The notes: generated by a model from the sequence alone, not told the origin. A stretch of 64,000 nucleotides of DNA from Prescottella sp. R16 (GCF_030656875.1 NZ_CP130943.1:4402001-4466000), one strand, 5' to 3'. Counted from the first letter of the stretch, positions 40,977 through 50,143 are shown. Translations and numbers: made by a program.

Positions 40977-43505
40977 CTACCCGACGGGGACGGGACGCTG
41001 CAGTCCGCGTGCCGCCGCGCCGCCCTCGGGCACCAGCGGATCCGTCGTCGACTCGTCGGTGGTGTCGGTGGACTCCGGCTCCGACGTCTCGGTGGTGCGG
41101 CCCGGCGCGATGCCCGGGATCGGGATCGTCACGCCCGGCAGGATCTCCACGTTGCTCGTGGTGATCCGGATCGGCTCGGACGTCGTCGAGGACGGCGCCG
41201 ACGTGGACGGCGCCGACGTCTTCGGCGGTGCCGGTGCGGTGTAGGCGGGGACACCCGAGACACCGGCGATCGGGTCCGGGGTCGGGAACTTCTCGACGTC
41301 GGTGCCCTTCAGCGCGCCGTCCATCGTGCCCTTCCAGATGTCCGACGGCAGACCCGAGCCGTAGATCATGCCGCCCCAGCTGTTCTCGAGCGGCAGCCCC
41401 TGCTCGGTACCCACCCACACGGCCGTCGACAGCGACGGCGTGTAGCCGACCATCCAGGCGTCCTTGTTCTTGCCGGTATCACCGAGCTGCGCGGTACCGG
41501 TCTTCGACGCCGACGGGCGTCCACCGGCCAGGTTGTGGCCGTTGGAGTATGCGGCGATCGGGACCATCGCGGCCGTCGTGTTGTCGGCGACGGCGGCGTC
41601 GAGGCGCTTCTCCCCGTTCGGGGTTCCGCGGTCGAGGAGGATCGTGCCGTCGGAGGTCACGACCTTCTGCACGAAGTACGGCTCGTGGTAGACGCCGGAC
41701 GCGGCGAGTGTCGCGTACGCGGACGCCATGTCGAGCGGACGCGACTGGTACTGGCCCAGCACGATGCCGTTGTTGGGACCGCTGCCGTCCGGTTCGGTGA
41801 GGGACGCCCCGACGCCCGGGATCTCCTTGGGGATGCCGGCCTCGTGCGCCAGGTCGGCGATGGCCTGCGGACCGTTGTCCATCTGCAGCATCATCCGGTA
41901 GAAGCTGGTGTTGAGCGACCGCTTGAGTGCCTCGGCGATGGTGCAGGTGCCGCAGGATTCGCCGGCGACGTTGCCGATCGAGATGCCGTTGATGGTGAGC
42001 GGGCCGCTGTCGTACATCTGCGACAGCGGGATGCCCTGGTCGAGGGCCGCGGCGAGACCGAACACCTTGAACGACGATCCGGTCTGCAGGCCGGCGTTGG
42101 CGAAGTCGTAGCCGGTGCCGTCGGTACCGCCGTAGTAGGCGCGGACGGCACCGGTGTGCGGGTCGACGGAGACCACGGCGGTACGCAGCTCGGACGGCTC
42201 GCCCTCCATGTACTTCTCCACCGAGCTCTCGGCGGCCTGCTGCGCCTGCGGGTCGATGGTGGTGGTGATCTGCAGGCCCTCGGTGTTGAGGTCCTGGTCG
42301 CTGATACCGGCCGCCGACAGTTCCTGCAGAACCTGGCGCTTGATCAGGCCCTCGGGTCCCCCGCTGTTGCCGTAGTCGACCTCGGAGCTGGGGATGGTCG
42401 GCGGGAACTGCGCGGCGGCCCGGTCGGTGGCGGCGAGGGTGCCGGTGTCGACCATGCCGTCGAGGACGTAGTTCCAGCGGGTTTCGGCGCCGGTGGCGTT
42501 GAACTCGGGGTCCAGGCCGGACGGCTGCTGGATGATCGCGGCCAGCAGGGCGCCCTCGGAGACGGTCAACTGTTCGACCGGCTTACCGAAGTAGGCCTGC
42601 GAGGCGGCGGCGATACCGTATGCGCCGCGTCCGAAGTAGATGGTGTTGAGGTAGGCGGCGAGGATCTCGTCCTTGGACCACTGCTTGGCCATCTTCGACG
42701 AGATCACCAGCTCCTTCATCTTGCGGGTGAGGGAGCGTTCGGAGCCGACCATCGCGTTCTTGACGTACTGCTGGGTGATGGTGGAGCCACCGCCGGCGCT
42801 GTCGCGGCCGAGCAGGTTGTCACGCGCGGCACGACCGAACCCGGTCACCGAGAAGCCCGGATTCGAGTAGAAGTTGCGGTCCTCGGCGGCGAGTACGGCG
42901 TTGCGCACGTGCAGCGGGATCTGGTCGATCGTGACCTCGGTGCGGTTGCCTTCCGGCGGCACGACCCGGGTGATCTCCGTCGTCCCGTCGGACGCGAGGA
43001 TGGTGGCGACCTGGTTGGTCTTCATGTCGCCGGGGCGCGGAACGTCCGCGGCTACGTAGGAGACCATGAACGCCAGCAGCGGCACGATCACGCCGAGCGC
43101 GACCGCCGCGAGGACGGTGCGGCGGACGATCTTCCACCGCTTCGACTTCGCCTTCTTGTTCGGGGGCTTCGGCGGCTCACCGCCGGAACCACCGCCCGGC
43201 TTGCGGGCGGTCGGCGGGGGGCCGGTGGGAGGCCGGCCGCCGGGGCCACCGCCCTGCGCGGGACGTGGTTGAGCCGGACCGGGCTGCGCGGGACGCTGCT
43301 GAGCGGGGCGTGCGGCTCCCTGGCCCTGGCGTGGTGCGGGCCGTCCGGCCGGCGGCGGACCCGGGTTGCGGCGTGGTGCCGGGCCGGTGGGCCCGTTCAC
43401 GGGACGGCCGGGCTGTTGCCCGGCCGGTCGTCCACTCTGCTGGGGTCCGTTGGGTCGGCGCGGCCCGTTGGGGCGGCCGCCCTGCGGCGTGTTGGGGGAA
43501 CTCAC
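40977..43505 (-). CDS. ponA1: Class A penicillin-binding protein PonA1 (transglycosylase/transpeptidase)
   Basis: The 842-residue bifunctional enzyme polymerises and crosslinks peptidoglycan. A ~120-residue Pro/Gly/Gln/Arg cytoplasmic tail precedes one membrane helix (about 128-150). The transglycosylase has Glu208 in AEDRNFYSNPGF and GGSTITQQYVKN. The transpeptidase has SSFK at 477-480, SLN at 530-532 and KTG at 668-670, followed by a Ser/Thr/Pro tail. GGAG eight bases upstream selects GTG 43505. It sits between DUF5318 and GT87, as in mycobacteria. A close paralogue lies at 57667-59859. Confidence 0.95.
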   Translation of the reverse strand: MSSPNTPQGGRPNGPRRPNGPQQSGRPAGQQPGRPVNGPTGPAPRRNPGPPPAGRPAPRQGQGAARPAQQRPAQPGPAQPRPAQGGGPGGRPPTGPPPTARKPGGGSGGEPPKPPNKKAKSKRWKIVRRTVLAAVALGVIVPLLAFMVSYVAADVPRPGDMKTNQVATILASDGTTEITRVVPPEGNRTEVTIDQIPLHVRNAVLAAEDRNFYSNPGFSVTGFGRAARDNLLGRDSAGGGSTITQQYVKNAMVGSERSLTRKMKELVISSKMAKQWSKDEILAAYLNTIYFGRGAYGIAAASQAYFGKPVEQLTVSEGALLAAIIQQPSGLDPEFNATGAETRWNYVLDGMVDTGTLAATDRAAAQFPPTIPSSEVDYGNSGGPEGLIKRQVLQELSAAGISDQDLNTEGLQITTTIDPQAQQAAESSVEKYMEGEPSELRTAVVSVDPHTGAVRAYYGGTDGTGYDFANAGLQTGSSFKVFGLAAALDQGIPLSQMYDSGPLTINGISIGNVAGESCGTCTIAEALKRSLNTSFYRMMLQMDNGPQAIADLAHEAGIPKEIPGVGASLTEPDGSGPNNGIVLGQYQSRPLDMASAYATLAASGVYHEPYFVQKVVTSDGTILLDRGTPNGEKRLDAAVADNTTAAMVPIAAYSNGHNLAGGRPSASKTGTAQLGDTGKNKDAWMVGYTPSLSTAVWVGTEQGLPLENSWGGMIYGSGLPSDIWKGTMDGALKGTDVEKFPTPDPIAGVSGVPAYTAPAPPKTSAPSTSAPSSTTSEPIRITTSNVEILPGVTIPIPGIAPGRTTETSEPESTDTTDESTTDPLVPEGGAAARGLQRPVPVG

Positions 43506-43580
43506 GTACCAATCTCCAGTAGTCGGGTGCCTGTGGGCAGTCCTCGGTTGTGTCGGGCGGTGGGCACAGTTGTCGGCGTC

Positions 43581-44006
43581 CTACTCGCTGGCGGTGCGGC
43601 GGCGAGGCGAACGACTCGACGACCGTCTCGGCTGCTTCGGCGCGGGGACCGCACCGAGTACGTAGGACTGGACCAGGTGGTTCCAGCTGCATGTGCGGCA
43701 CACCTCGACCACGTGCACCGAGAACTCTTCCTCGGTCGCGGCCAGCCGGACGAGTTCCTCGGGTGTCCGGGCCGAGCCCGAGACGGGGCCCAGTTTGTCG
43801 CCGAACACCCAGGACACGAGGGTCAGTTCTTCCTTGCGGCAGACCGGGCACATCACCTCGCTGCCACGGCCGTGGAACTTGGCCGCGCGCAGCAGGTACG
43901 GGCTCGCGTCGCAGACCTCGCTGACGCCGGTCCGCCCCGAGTAGACCTCGGCGAGCAGGGACCGTCGCTGCAGCGCGTAGTCCACGACCTGCCGCTGTAT
44001 CCGCAC
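43581..44006 (-). CDS. DUF5318 family protein
   Basis: The 141-residue protein matches the Rv0049-type family. It has two CxxC-type pairs (MCPVCRKE and EVCRTCSWNHL), likely one zinc site, and an Arg/Ser-rich tail. It begins VRIQRQVVDYALQRR. TACTCT at 44013-44018 (complement) lies 6 bases before GTG 44006, which fits a -10 box for a leaderless message; no ribosome site is seen. First gene of the operon DUF5318-ponA-GT87, so it may support wall synthesis. Confidence 0.75.
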   Translation of the reverse strand: MRIQRQVVDYALQRRSLLAEVYSGRTGVSEVCDASPYLLRAAKFHGRGSEVMCPVCRKEELTLVSWVFGDKLGPVSGSARTPEELVRLAATEEEFSVHVVEVCRTCSWNHLVQSYVLGAVPAPKQPRRSSSRSPRRRTASE

Positions 44007-44012
44007 GGGACC

Positions 44013-44143
44013 AGAGTACGTGCGTCCGGTGCGGACAGGGCGTGTCGGACCTCGGCACGTGGGGACCGACACACGCTCTTGACAGACGATGTCCGGTGTC
44101 TTCCGGACGTGGTCGAGCGGCATTTCGGACAATTTTCTAGAAT
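44013..44143. promoter_or_regulatory. Divergent promoter region with two leaderless -10 elements
   Basis: On the complement strand TACTCT (44013-44018) is 6 bases from GTG 44006. On the plus strand TAGAAT (44138-44143) is 7 bases from ATG 44151. Both distances place transcription start on the start codon. Neither gene has a proper ribosome site. No clear -35 is seen for either. Confidence 0.5.
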
Positions 44144-44150
44144 CCGAGGG

Positions 44151-45011
44151 ATGTCCAGGCAGTCGTCACCACGCACCCGCGCACGCGATCTCGATCGGGT
44201 CCGCACCTGCGGGATGCTCGACGCCGGCTACAGCGACGGGCAGCTCGACGCGGGCGAGTACCGGGCACGGACCGACGCGGCAATGACCGCGACGACGCTC
44301 GGCGAGCTCGACGCCCTCACCGCCGATCTGCAGATCCCCGATCATCTGCTCGAGACGGTGGAACCGGACCCGGTACCGCGCCGGCAGATCCCGGGCCGTC
44401 TCGTCGCGGTGGCGATCGCCGTGCTCGCGGCCGTCGCAACCCTGGTGGCCTTGGTGGTCACGGTGAACCACGACGACGATCCGCCGACCCCCACCGAGAC
44501 AGTGGCCGCGCCCGCACCGGTGCGGGCGCCGCTGCCCCAGGGGGAACCGGAGCCGATCGTGATCGAGCCGATCGACACGACGACCGCGGACGGGATCGAG
44601 AAGTTCCTGCGGCAGTTCCGGGACGAGTTCGGTGATCTGCAGGTGGACGAGGTGACGTTCTACCCGTCGCACGTCGCCTTCACCCGCATGTTCGACGGTC
44701 AGTCGCACCGCAAGCAGGGCTGGCGGTTCCAGGGCGGCTTCGAACCGTCGGGTGCACCGGAGTCACGGCCCCTCGACACCGAGACGATCGATCTGGCCGA
44801 CATGGACGTCGATGCGCTGGGTGGGCTGATCGCGACGGGCGCCGACCGGCTCGCCGTGCCGAACGGGAAGGTCACGTACATCATCGTGGAACCGCAGCTG
44901 ATCACCGGGGAGAAGCAGATCAAGCTCTATGCCCAGAACGGCGACAAACAGTCCGGTCACCTGACCGCCCGCCTCGACGGCACGGTCACCGACGTCTACC
45001 CGCCCTCGTGA
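44151..45011 (+). CDS. DUF1707-domain membrane protein (paralogue 1)
   Basis: The 286-residue protein begins with a DUF1707 domain (ARDLDRVRTCGMLDAGYSDG, LDAGEYRARTDAAM), followed by a helix (VAVAIAVLAAVATLVALVV) and a ~160-residue extracytoplasmic domain. The latter contains EPEPIVIEPID, FLRQFRDEFGDLQVDEVTFYP and ends ARLDGTVTDVYPPS. Function is unknown. The start codon follows a -10 box by 7 bases. Its stop overlaps the next gene's GTG, so the two are coupled. It is 59% related by eye at the motif level to the gene at 45652, which I have not aligned. Confidence 0.75.
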   Translation: MSRQSSPRTRARDLDRVRTCGMLDAGYSDGQLDAGEYRARTDAAMTATTLGELDALTADLQIPDHLLETVEPDPVPRRQIPGRLVAVAIAVLAAVATLVALVVTVNHDDDPPTPTETVAAPAPVRAPLPQGEPEPIVIEPIDTTTADGIEKFLRQFRDEFGDLQVDEVTFYPSHVAFTRMFDGQSHRKQGWRFQGGFEPSGAPESRPLDTETIDLADMDVDALGGLIATGADRLAVPNGKVTYIIVEPQLITGEKQIKLYAQNGDKQSGHLTARLDGTVTDVYPPS

Positions 45012-45607
45012 GCGCAGCACAGCGCCGCGCGCGCCTGATCGCCGTGCTCGTGGCCGTCGTCGCCGTGGCGGGGGCACTCCTCGTACTCGTCTCGGGTGGC
45101 GACGACGACGCATCCGGTTCGTCCGGACCTGCAGCCGAGGATGTGGAACTGACCACCGCGGCAGGCCTGTCGCAACTGCTCGACGACGTCGCCGCCGAAC
45201 TGGGCGACTCGAAGGTCGACAACCTGACCGTCTTCCCGGACTACGCGGTCTTCGACCGGGCCGTGCCCGGCAAACCAGGCCGTTCGGAGTCGTACCGGTA
45301 CGAGATCGAGGACGGCCGGGGCCGGACGACCCGGAGCGGCGGCGACTCGTCGCGCACGAGCGCCGGTGTACCCGTCGACCTGGCTGCACTGCGGCCGAAC
45401 GTGCCGACCGTGATCGGGCTGCTGTACGGCGCCGACCGCACCCTCGGAGTGACCGATCCGACCGATGTCCATCTCTCGATGAAACGGGACGACAACGTCG
45501 GCCAGGTCGTGACGATCTATGTGCAGAACCGGGACATCGGGGCTGTGGGTTACCTGACCGTCGGCTTCGACGGCAAGGTTCGCGACGTCGACCGCGCCGA
45601 CCGCTGA
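45008..45607 (+). CDS. Membrane-anchored paralogue lacking the DUF1707 domain (paralogue 2)
   Basis: The 199-residue protein starts with a basic stretch and a membrane helix (RLIAVLVAVVAVAGALLVLV), then carries the same extracytoplasmic domain as its neighbours: LSQLLDDVAAELGDSKVDNLTVFPDYAVF and TVGFDGKVRDVDRADR. The DUF1707 part is absent. GTG 45008 overlaps the previous stop (GTGA). It is best read as a truncated duplicate that kept only the anchored domain. Confidence 0.7.
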   Translation: MSAAQRRARLIAVLVAVVAVAGALLVLVSGGDDDASGSSGPAAEDVELTTAAGLSQLLDDVAAELGDSKVDNLTVFPDYAVFDRAVPGKPGRSESYRYEIEDGRGRTTRSGGDSSRTSAGVPVDLAALRPNVPTVIGLLYGADRTLGVTDPTDVHLSMKRDDNVGQVVTIYVQNRDIGAVGYLTVGFDGKVRDVDRADR

Positions 45608-45651
45608 CCTGCACACAGCCGACGTTCCGGTCGGTTCTCTAGGATCGTCCG

Positions 45652-46497
45652 GTGCCGAAGCGAGCCTCGACCGGAATGCGCGCACGTGACCTCGATCGGG
45701 TCCGCACGTGCGAGTTGCTCGACGCCGGTTACAGCGACGGTCAGCTCGATGCGGCCGAGTATCGGGCGCGGACCGAGAAGGCGCTGGCGGCGCGGACGAT
45801 CCGGCAACTCGCGGCACTCGTCACGGATCTCCAGGTTCCTGAGCATCTCGCCGCTGCGGGGTCTGCATCCGGGTCTGCGACGCCGGAGCAGCACCGTCTC
45901 CCCCGACGCGTTCTGGCCGCGATCGCCGTCGCGGCCGTGGCTGTCTACGCGGCGGTCCTGTACACGAACCGTGAGGTCGCGGCGTCCGACACGACGGCCG
46001 CGGTGGAACCGGCCCAGGCTCCGCCCGGCGAGCCGGAACCGATCGTGATCGAGCGGCTCGACCCTGTTTCGCCCGCCGGACTCCGCGAGTTCCTGCGCCG
46101 GTACGAGGCGGAGTTCGGGAATCTGCGGGTGGACGACGTGATCTTCTACCCGGACTACGCGCTGGCGACCCGAGCGCTCCCGGACCGGCCGCACCGCGAG
46201 CAGGAGTTGGTCTTCCGCGGCGGCTTCTCGGTGTCGGGGCAGTCGGGCAGTCGCGACCCGGATGCGGTCACGGTCGACCTCGCGGATCTCGACGTCGACC
46301 GGCTCGCCGAGGTACTCGTGGCCGGACCGGACCGGGTCGGTCTCCTGTCGGCAACGGTGGAGCACATCTTCGTGCGCCCGGATTCGACCGGCGATGTGCT
46401 GGTCTCTGTGCTGTTCGAGGGCCGGGACGAACGAACGGGAATGATCGACACCCGCATGGACGGCACCGTCGTCGACGTCCACCGGGCCGACCGGTAG
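45652..46497 (+). CDS. DUF1707-domain membrane protein (paralogue 3)
   Basis: The 281-residue protein repeats the architecture of the gene at 44151: DUF1707 (RARDLDRVRTCELLDAGYSDG), a membrane helix (VLAAIAVAAVAVYAAVLY), and the domain with EPEPIVIERLD, FGNLRVDDVIFYPDYAL and MDGTVVDVHRADR. TAGGAT (45640-45645) lies 6 bases before GTG 45652, again suggesting a leaderless message with its own promoter. It ends the triad and precedes the PadR-ino1 operon. Function unknown. Confidence 0.75.
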   Translation: MPKRASTGMRARDLDRVRTCELLDAGYSDGQLDAAEYRARTEKALAARTIRQLAALVTDLQVPEHLAAAGSASGSATPEQHRLPRRVLAAIAVAAVAVYAAVLYTNREVAASDTTAAVEPAQAPPGEPEPIVIERLDPVSPAGLREFLRRYEAEFGNLRVDDVIFYPDYALATRALPDRPHREQELVFRGGFSVSGQSGSRDPDAVTVDLADLDVDRLAEVLVAGPDRVGLLSATVEHIFVRPDSTGDVLVSVLFEGRDERTGMIDTRMDGTVVDVHRADR

Positions 46498-46532
46498 ATC
46501 GTCCACGGCCTGTCGGCATCTGTGTACCCGAA

Positions 46533-46551
46533 TATATCGGTGCGATATAGT
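46533..46551 (+). promoter_or_regulatory. PadR operator overlapping a -10 box
   Basis: TATATCG (46533-46539) and CGATATA (46543-46549) form a perfect inverted repeat around GTG. The right arm runs into TATAGT (46546-46551), a good -10. A regulator bound here would occlude the promoter of the PadR-ino1 operon. AT-rich palindromes of this size are typical PadR sites. Confidence 0.6.
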
Positions 46552-46599
46552 TGGCAATCGCATCAGTCGGTTATGGTCCGGAACTCAGGGGGTGTGGTC

Positions 46600-47163
46600 T
46601 TGCTCGAACTGGCGATTCTCGGGCTGCTCCTCGAGTCACCGATGCACGGGTATGAGCTGCGGAAGCGGCTCACCGGTCTGCTCGGAGCGTTCCGCGCCTT
46701 CTCCTACGGCTCGCTGTATCCGACGCTGCGTCGGATGCAGGCGAACGGTCTCATCGTCGAGGGCGGCAACGAGGACGGGGCGCTCAAGCGTCGTGCCCGC
46801 CGCGTCTACGAGCTGACCCCCGCAGGGAGGAAGCGTTTCTCCGAGCTGGTGGCCGACACCGGGCCCCAGAACTACACCGACGACGGGTTCGGCGTGCACC
46901 TCGCCTTCTTCAGCCGCACCCCCGCCGAAGCGCGGATGCGAATCCTGGAAGGCAGGCGACGGCAGGTCGAGGAGCGCCGGGAGGGGCTGCGCGACGCCAT
47001 CGGGCGGGCCACCGGGTCACTCGACCGGTACACCCGCCAGCTCCACCAGCTCGGGCTCGAATCGAGCGAACGCGAAGTGCGGTGGCTGAACGAGCTGATC
47101 GCCGCCGAACAATCAACGACAGCAGCACCCGAGAAAAAAGAAGGAGAACCCGACCATGGGTGA
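46600..47163 (+). CDS. PadR-family transcriptional regulator
   Basis: The 187-residue protein has the PadR winged-helix ([23 protein letters not shown], read in pieces; [18 protein letters not shown]) and a helical C-terminal dimer arm. AGGGGG at 46587-46592 best fits TTG 46600, giving the usual [13 protein letters not shown] 46594 or ATG 46573 are alternatives. It overlaps ino1 by 8 bases and corresponds in position to Rv0047c, next to ino1 in mycobacteria. It probably represses its own operon through the palindrome upstream. Confidence 0.82.
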   Translation: MLELAILGLLLESPMHGYELRKRLTGLLGAFRAFSYGSLYPTLRRMQANGLIVEGGNEDGALKRRARRVYELTPAGRKRFSELVADTGPQNYTDDGFGVHLAFFSRTPAEARMRILEGRRRQVEERREGLRDAIGRATGSLDRYTRQLHQLGLESSEREVRWLNELIAAEQSTTAAPEKKEGEPDHG

Positions 47164-48253
47164 CAACAGCACCGCGGTGCGCGTAGCCATTGTGGGCGTG
47201 GGCAACTGTGCCTCGTCACTGGTCCAGGGCGTGCAGTACTACAAGGACGCGGACGAGAACTCGACCGTTCCCGGTCTGATGCACGTCAAGTTCGGCCAGT
47301 ACCACGTCCGCGACGTGCAGTTCGTCGCCGCCTTCGACGTCGATGCCAAGAAGGTCGGGTTCGACCTCTCCGAGGCGATCAACGCCAGCGAGAACAACAC
47401 CATCAAGATCACCGACGTCCCGCCGCTGGACGTGCCGGTGCAGCGTGGCCCGACGCTCGACGGCATCGGCAAGTACTACGCGCAGACCATCGAGGTCTCC
47501 GACGCCGACCCCGTCGACGTCGTCGCCGCGCTGAAGGCCGCCGAGGTCGACGTCCTCGTCTCCTACCTGCCGGTGGGTTCCGAGGAGGCCGACAAGTTCT
47601 ACGCGCAGTGCGCCATCGACGCCGGTGTCGCGTTCGTCAACGCGCTGCCCGTGTTCATCGCATCCGATCCGGAGTGGGCCGAGAAGTTCAAGGCGGCCGG
47701 TGTCCCGATCGTCGGCGACGACATCAAGAGCCAGGTCGGCGCCACCATCACGCACCGCGTGATGGCGAAGCTGTTCGAGGATCGCGGCGTCATCCTCGAC
47801 CGCACGTACCAGCTGAACGTCGGCGGCAACATGGACTTCAAGAACATGCTCGAGCGTGAGCGTCTGGAGTCCAAGAAGGTGTCGAAGACGCAGGCCGTCA
47901 CGTCGATCCTCGAGGGTCCGCTGGCCGGCAAGGTCCACGACCGCAACGTCCACATCGGCCCGTCCGACTACGTCGAGTGGCTCGACGACCGCAAGTGGGC
48001 GTACGTCCGCCTCGAGGGTCGCAACTTCGGTGATGCCCCGCTGAACCTGGAGTACAAGCTCGAGGTGTGGGACTCCCCGAACTCGGCCGGCATCATCATC
48101 GACGCCATCCGCGCCGCGAAGATCGCCAAGGACCGCGGCATCGGCGGCCCGATCCTGCCCGCATCGGCGTACCTGATGAAGTCCCCGCCGGTCCAGATGC
48201 CGGACGACCAGGCTCGCGCCGAGCTCGAAGCCTTCATCATCGGGGCCGAGTAG
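47156..48253 (+). CDS. ino1: Inositol-3-phosphate synthase
   Basis: The 365-residue NAD-dependent enzyme turns glucose 6-phosphate into inositol 3-phosphate, feeding phosphatidylinositol, its mannosides and mycothiol. It has the NAD loop [25 protein letters not shown], and [12 protein letters not shown] with active-site lysines. AAGGAG at 47141-47146 selects ATG 47156. It overlaps the PadR gene, so expression is probably coupled to it. A strong hairpin terminator follows. Confidence 0.95.
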   Translation: MGDNSTAVRVAIVGVGNCASSLVQGVQYYKDADENSTVPGLMHVKFGQYHVRDVQFVAAFDVDAKKVGFDLSEAINASENNTIKITDVPPLDVPVQRGPTLDGIGKYYAQTIEVSDADPVDVVAALKAAEVDVLVSYLPVGSEEADKFYAQCAIDAGVAFVNALPVFIASDPEWAEKFKAAGVPIVGDDIKSQVGATITHRVMAKLFEDRGVILDRTYQLNVGGNMDFKNMLERERLESKKVSKTQAVTSILEGPLAGKVHDRNVHIGPSDYVEWLDDRKWAYVRLEGRNFGDAPLNLEYKLEVWDSPNSAGIIIDAIRAAKIAKDRGIGGPILPASAYLMKSPPVQMPDDQARAELEAFIIGAE

Positions 48254-48269
48254 GTCGCGTAAACCTCGT

Positions 48270-48302
48270 GTGGCGGTGGTCGATTCGTTCGACCACCGCC
48301 AC
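48270..48302 (+). terminator. 14-bp hairpin terminator after ino1
   Basis: GTGGCGGTGGTCGA (48270-48283) pairs exactly with 48289-48302 around a 5-base loop, 16 bases after the ino1 stop. Confidence 0.85.
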
Positions 48303-48360
48303 AGGTGTATTCGGGGAGGACTCCTCCGGATAATCGGTGGTCGGGCGAATCCTCCGGTGC

Positions 48361-48515
48361 TACGGTGGTTTTCGTGGGTACTCTGAATCAGTAGATCGGG
48401 ACGTCGCGTCGAGCATGCTCCGCGACGGGTCCTGAGCGCGCATACACATCCATCCGGTTCTGCCGGGTCGATTGCGCGAGGACACCTTTCCCCGATCGGC
48501 CCGGTTCGTCCGGGC
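48361..48515 (+). promoter_or_regulatory. Possible attenuator leader of the ABC-F gene
   Basis: TACGGT (48361-48366) lies 7 bases before GTG 48374, which opens a 7-codon frame ending TAG at 48394 (MGTLNQ). After it, GTCGCG...CGCGAC and the hairpin GCCCGG-TTCGT-CCGGGC (48499-48515) can form; the latter is 3 bases before the AAGGAG (48518-48523) of the ABC-F gene. ABC-F resistance genes are often controlled by such short leader frames. Confidence 0.35.
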
Positions 48516-48532
48516 ACAAGGAGCGCACCCCC

Positions 48533-50143
48533 GTGTCCACCTCCCAACTCTCCCTCCGCTCGGTCTCGAAACGCTTCGGCGACCGACTCGTCCTCGACGG
48601 CGCGGACCTGTCCGTCCCGCCGGGAGCGAAGGTCGGTGTCGTCGGCGACAACGGATCCGGCAAGTCCACACTGCTCGCGCTGCTGGCCGGACATCTCCGT
48701 GCCGACAACGGTGACGTCCACGTCGTCGCCCCGGGCGGGATCGCCCATGCCGCACAGTCCCTGGACCTGCCCGACGATGCGATCGTCGCGGACGCCGTCG
48801 ACCACGTCCTCGGCGACCTGCGGGCGCTCGAATCCAGGATCCGCGACCTGGAACAACGCCTGGCCGAGGCGGCCGATGGCGACCTCGGCGGCCTTTTGTC
48901 CGAATACACCGATGCGACAGAACTTTTCGAGAGCCTGGACGGCTACACCGTCGACGAGCGGGTCGACGTCGGCCTGCACGTCCTCGGGATGCCGGGCCTC
49001 GACCGGTCGCGGCGGTTGCGCACGCTCTCCGGTGGCGAACAGGCCCGGCTCGCCCTGGCCGCGAGCCTGGCGTCGAACGCCGAACTGCTCCTGCTCGACG
49101 AACCGACGAACGATCTCGACGACGAGGCCGTCACCTGGCTCGAGGAGCATCTGCTCGCACATCACGGCACCGTGGTCGCCGTGACCCACGATCGCGCGTT
49201 CCTCGATCGTCTGACCTCGGTGATCGTCGAGGTCGGTGACCGCAGGATCCGACGCTACGGCGACGGCTACGACGGATATCTCGTCGCGAAGGCCGCGGAG
49301 CGGCGACGGCGACAGCAGGAGTACGAGGAATGGAAGGTCGAGCTGGCCCGGAACACTCACCTCGTCGAGGTCGGTGCGGCACGGCTCGCCGCGATTCCCC
49401 GCAAGCAGGAGAAAGCCGGGTTCGGGCACGGGGCGTTCCGGGCGCGCGGACGTGAACACGGGGCGATGGGCCGGATCCGGGGAGCCAAGCAGAGGATCGA
49501 GCAGTTGACGACGAACACCGTTGCACCCCCGCCCGATCCGTTACGGTTCACCCCGTCGCTGACCACTCGGGGCTCCGGGGAATCCGGGGGACCGTCGGTA
49601 CTGCTGGCCGACGTCCGCGTCGGGACCCGGCTCGCGGTCCCGACACTGGCGGTACCGAGGGGCGGCCGACTGCTGGTGACCGGCCGGAACGGGGCCGGCA
49701 AGACCACATTGCTGAATGTGATTGCGGGCGAGATCGTTCCCGACAGTGGGTCCGTGGTGGCACCCGAGCGGATCGGATACCTACGACAGGCACCACGCTC
49801 GTGGCCCTCCTCGGCGACGTTGCTGCAGGCGTACGGGGAAGAGTGTCCCGGCGACCCGGACGAGGTGGCGTCGGAACTGCTCTCGCTCGGGCTGTTCCGC
49901 CCCGACGATCTGCACCGACGGATCGCGGACCTGTCCTTCGGGCAGCGTCGGCGCCTCGAGGTGGCACTGTTGTCCACCTCCGGCGCCGACCTGCTGCTCC
50001 TGGACGAGCCCACGAACCATCTCGCACCGGTGCTCGTCGAGGAACTGGAGAACGCCCTCGACGCGTTCGACGGCTCCGTCGTCGTCGTCACCCACGATCG
50101 GCGGATGCGGCGACGTTTCGACGGTGACCACCTGGAACTGTGA
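48533..50143 (+). CDS. ABC-F ATPase (ribosome-protection / translation factor type)
   Basis: The 536-residue soluble protein has two ABC domains: Walker A GDNGSGKST at 38-46 and GRNGAGKTT in the second half, signatures LSGGEQ and LSFGQRR, Walker B LLLLDEPTNDLDD and LLLLDEPTNHLAP. A charged linker (about 260-330) joins them. There are no membrane helices. Such proteins displace antibiotics from, or adjust, the ribosome; actinobacterial members often give resistance to macrolide-lincosamide-pleuromutilin drugs, which is not proven here. AAGGAG nine bases upstream selects GTG 48533. Confidence 0.85.
   Translation: MSTSQLSLRSVSKRFGDRLVLDGADLSVPPGAKVGVVGDNGSGKSTLLALLAGHLRADNGDVHVVAPGGIAHAAQSLDLPDDAIVADAVDHVLGDLRALESRIRDLEQRLAEAADGDLGGLLSEYTDATELFESLDGYTVDERVDVGLHVLGMPGLDRSRRLRTLSGGEQARLALAASLASNAELLLLDEPTNDLDDEAVTWLEEHLLAHHGTVVAVTHDRAFLDRLTSVIVEVGDRRIRRYGDGYDGYLVAKAAERRRRQQEYEEWKVELARNTHLVEVGAARLAAIPRKQEKAGFGHGAFRARGREHGAMGRIRGAKQRIEQLTTNTVAPPPDPLRFTPSLTTRGSGESGGPSVLLADVRVGTRLAVPTLAVPRGGRLLVTGRNGAGKTTLLNVIAGEIVPDSGSVVAPERIGYLRQAPRSWPSSATLLQAYGEECPGDPDEVASELLSLGLFRPDDLHRRIADLSFGQRRRLEVALLSTSGADLLLLDEPTNHLAPVLVEELENALDAFDGSVVVVTHDRRMRRRFDGDHLEL

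Noticed and set aside
40767..45011. A 1414-codon open frame antisense to the ponA/DUF5318 genes
   Set aside because: Its 5' two thirds have Arg/Gly/Asp-rich random composition caused by high GC in the third positions of ponA. Only its end (44151-45011) is a real gene.
47216..49459. 747-codon complement-strand open frame
   Set aside because: Antisense to ino1 and the ABC-F gene; no domain seen.
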